Shown here: positions 62,027 to 64,000 of the stretch, one piece after another
How the letters are laid out: each line of letters starts with the position of its first letter
Numbering within the stretch: position 1 is the stretch's first letter
Assembly (NCBI GenBank): GCA_030620095.1
Contig: JAUTXW010000938.1
Location: 310,001 to 374,000, forward strand
Direction of reading: 5' to 3'
From: Kuschelorhynchus macadamiae
Taxonomy: Eukaryota > Arthropoda > Insecta > Coleoptera > Curculionidae
Length of the DNA: 64,000 bases
The notes under the pieces: generated by a model
What the model saw: only the letters and a program-made list of their open reading frames with translations
Database searches by the model: none
What the model was told of the DNA's origin: nothing
Program-made: the position numbers and the translations under genes

Positions 62027-64000
62027 CAGTCCATGGAAGCAAGGGAAGCAGTGCTTCCCCATAAAAAATTACAAAACATCTTCTAAAATGTAATTTTTGA
62101 AATAGGAAACCATTAGTTCAGTTTATATTAAAAATGCTAAAATATTATCTTAATTATCAAGCCCATAATAAATGCGGCCTTGACTCCGAGGGAGCCACAC
62201 TAGAAAATCGAATAGAACCTGTGCGGGCCGCTAGCTTCTCTGCAGCCAAGTCCTGTATGCTTGATTTCCTGTGAAGCGAGCCAGAGGTTATTGAACTTTC
62301 CACCGGCTGTTTGCAATTTTTACATTTGAGTCGCGTGCTTTAAGTGGGGGCGGAAGGTATCGTTGGAGTAGGTTTTTTGTTTGAACGGCTATCCGTGTAT
62401 TATGTGATACGTACGTCACGTCGTGCATGGTGCGATATGGAAGACAATAATACGGACGTGGATATGCAAATACCGTCAACTTCGGCTGTCGGTAATAACG
62501 TTGAAAATGTTGGAGAATTTAGTAAGAAGAGTGTGTGTGAATGAATGGTGTGTGTCTTAATAATAAAGGGATTTTCAACATTAGACTTCGCTGATAAGCT
62601 TCAAATAATTTCCAAAGGAAGGGCAAAACCGCCAATGAAAAATTTAACCACAAAAATGAAAAACTGTGTTAGACATTTTTATCCCGACAAACAATACGAA
62701 CAATTTAAATGACTAACAGGGTGTGAAAACTCAAGTAAATTATTTTGTTGGACATGTTTACTTTTTGAAAATGAAAAAGGTCTCTGGAATAAAACTGGTT
62801 TTTCCGATTTAAACAATTTCCATAATACTGTAAAAAGACACATTATGTCCAAAGTGCATTTACAGGCCGTCATAAAAGAAAAAGTCTTCGTCAAAACCAG
62901 AATTGAACACGCCCTTAATAAACAGTTGGAAATTAGTGACCGCCAACACAATGAACTAGTCGATAAAATAGGCAAATATTAAGAATACTTATCGATGTTG
63001 TTTGTTTTTTTGAACAGCACTAATTGGGATTTAGAGGTCATGACGAAACAAGGGTTTCTTTAAATAGAGGAAATTTTCAAGATTTACTTAGTTTAATGGC
63101 TAAATGTGATGATTGCTTAAAAAATCGTTTAGAGCAGTCTAGCGTTTTTCGCGGAACGTCGAATCGAATCCAGAATGATTTAATTTCCGCTGTTGCAACC
63201 ATTATTCTAAAAAGAATTAAGCAGGAGATTGGCGAGGCGCGGTTCATTGCTATTGTTCTGGACGAAACAACTTATATCACTAATTTTAACCAATTATCTA
63301 TAGTAATACGCTACGTTAAAACAGACGGAAGAATGTGTCCGAAAATCGTACAGCAGATGCATTATATACCGTAGTTTATAACGTTACTAAAGAAACTTAT
63401 GGAGAAAAAAAATTAGTTGCACAAAGCTATGATGGAGCTGCAGTGATGGCAGGACAATTAGGGGGTCTGCAAGCTAAAGTTTGAGAAACTTTCCCAAGTG
63501 CTGTGTTTGTCCATTGTTTTGCTCATAAATTAAATTTAGTTTTATACCAGTCCATCAATCACATTAAAGAGTGTAAAGTATTTTTCGTTACTTTAAGTGG
63601 CATAGCTGCTTTGTTTTTTCTAAGTAAACAAAACGTACAAGCTTTGGACTCCATTGTCCTCAAACGATTGCCCAAAGTAGCTCCTACTAGGTGGAACTAT
63701 AATGGAAAACTTGTGTTAACAGTATCTGAAAATCGTGAATCACTGATTGAACTATTTGAGAATATAATAGAAAATAATGAAACGTGGGACTCAGAAGCAA
63801 TAAATAGTTCGAGGGGGTTTTTGGACTGTTTGAAACGAGATTTTAATTTTAATTATTTGTTGAACATATTTTCAGAAATATTTCCATTCCCGGACAATGT
63901 TTTTAATATATTACAAACTAAAACAAATGATATTGCTTTTTGCCTAAAAAAAGTGGATGATTTTAAGTCCATTTTAAGCCAAAAAAGAGATGCCTTTGAC
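62027..64000 (+). mobile_element. hAT transposon (ZMYM1/DUF4371 type), 5' part
   Basis: A possible terminus CAGTCCATGGAAGCA at 62,027 is followed by AGTGCTTCCCC, a GC-richer leader (62,160-62,400) and transposase coding sequence that runs off the window. The left boundary is weakly supported. Confidence 0.6.
62438..64000 (+). pseudogene. hAT transposase, ZMYM1/DUF4371 type, frameshifted, truncated by window edge
   Basis: MEDNNTDVDMQIPSTSA at 62,438 is the likely start. Then a TTF-type zinc finger (NSSKLFCWTCLLFENEKGLW ... FHNTVKRHIMSKVHLQAV, 62,720-62,870), LGFRGHDETR, the DUF4371-type segment with FIAIVLDETTYITNFNQLS (first catalytic Asp of the DET motif), QSYDGAAVMAGQLGGLQ (second Asp, about 63,420), VHCFAHKLNLVL and APTRWNYN with the conserved Trp of the insertion domain. 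Defects are stops at 62,542 and 62,710, a shift near 62,965 with a TAA before LGFRG, a small deletion with frameshift near 63,340, and TGA at 63,482. The frame is then open to the window end. Long preserved stretches suggest a fairly young death. Confidence 0.85.

Noticed and set aside
62344..62544. Separate small gene upstream of the hAT transposase
   Set aside because: From the ATG at 62,438 it is the N-terminus of the hAT ORF cut by a TGA; the earlier part is leader sequence.

Overview
The window looks like insect (or at least arthropod) nuclear DNA from a large, transposon-rich genome. It is very AT-rich, carries long (TA)n microsatellites, has insect-sized introns, and is filled with decayed transposable elements. 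I found no intact conserved host gene, no rRNA, no CRISPR and nothing bacterial. I could not narrow the order. Almost every recognisable protein fragment belongs to a mobile element: hAT, a THAP-bearing P-like element, mariner/IS630-type elements with long inverted repeats, LINEs and Penelope-like elements (PLEs).

Layout. 1-4959 is the 5' part of a GTF2IRD2/Charlie-like hAT on the minus strand. It is split by a 3.8-kb transposon (984-4790) with 34-35 bp terminal inverted repeats, an 8-bp target duplication and a two-exon THAP-domain gene. 6.5-7.4 kb starts a dispersed repeat family built on the motif ACAAAATGGCGGCC. The family recurs in both orientations at 12, 24, 26, 28-30, 31-34, 50-54 and 58-59 kb, and is called the GCGG repeat below. 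7.4-11.3 kb is a frameshifted APE-type LINE (minus) with (TA)n at both ends. 13.2-13.8 kb is a mariner deletion derivative. 16.5-18.1 kb is a (TA)n cluster. 20.3-23.2 kb is a second LINE open reading frame, interrupted by (TA)n and by a long-TIR mariner. 30.1-30.7 kb is a mariner 3' end. 36.3-38.1 kb is a tandem duplication.

38.3-41.5 kb is a giant palindrome with arms of about 0.93 kb around a mariner-type transposase gene that contains a clean spliceosomal intron. 41.7-44.0 kb is a PLE bracketed by inverted copies of its own end. 44.6-46.8 kb is a mariner with duplicated inverted 3' ends, again with (TA)n on both sides. 52.5-53.5 kb holds LINE fragments and a short TIR element. 55.4-57.0 kb is a head-to-head palindromic PLE, followed by a different PLE fragment (57.2-57.8 kb). 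A 129-bp insertion with a hammerhead-like core and a 10-bp target duplication lies at 58,871-58,999. 62.0-64.0 kb is the 5' part of a ZMYM1/DUF4371-type hAT that runs off the end.

Two themes stand out. First, inverted (fold-back) architecture appears repeatedly in unrelated element classes, so several stretches could fold into long hairpins and feed small-RNA pathways (inference). Second, (TA)n arrays sit at element boundaries again and again. The elements do not cooperate as a pathway; the window is best read as nested insertions whose order can be partly reconstructed.
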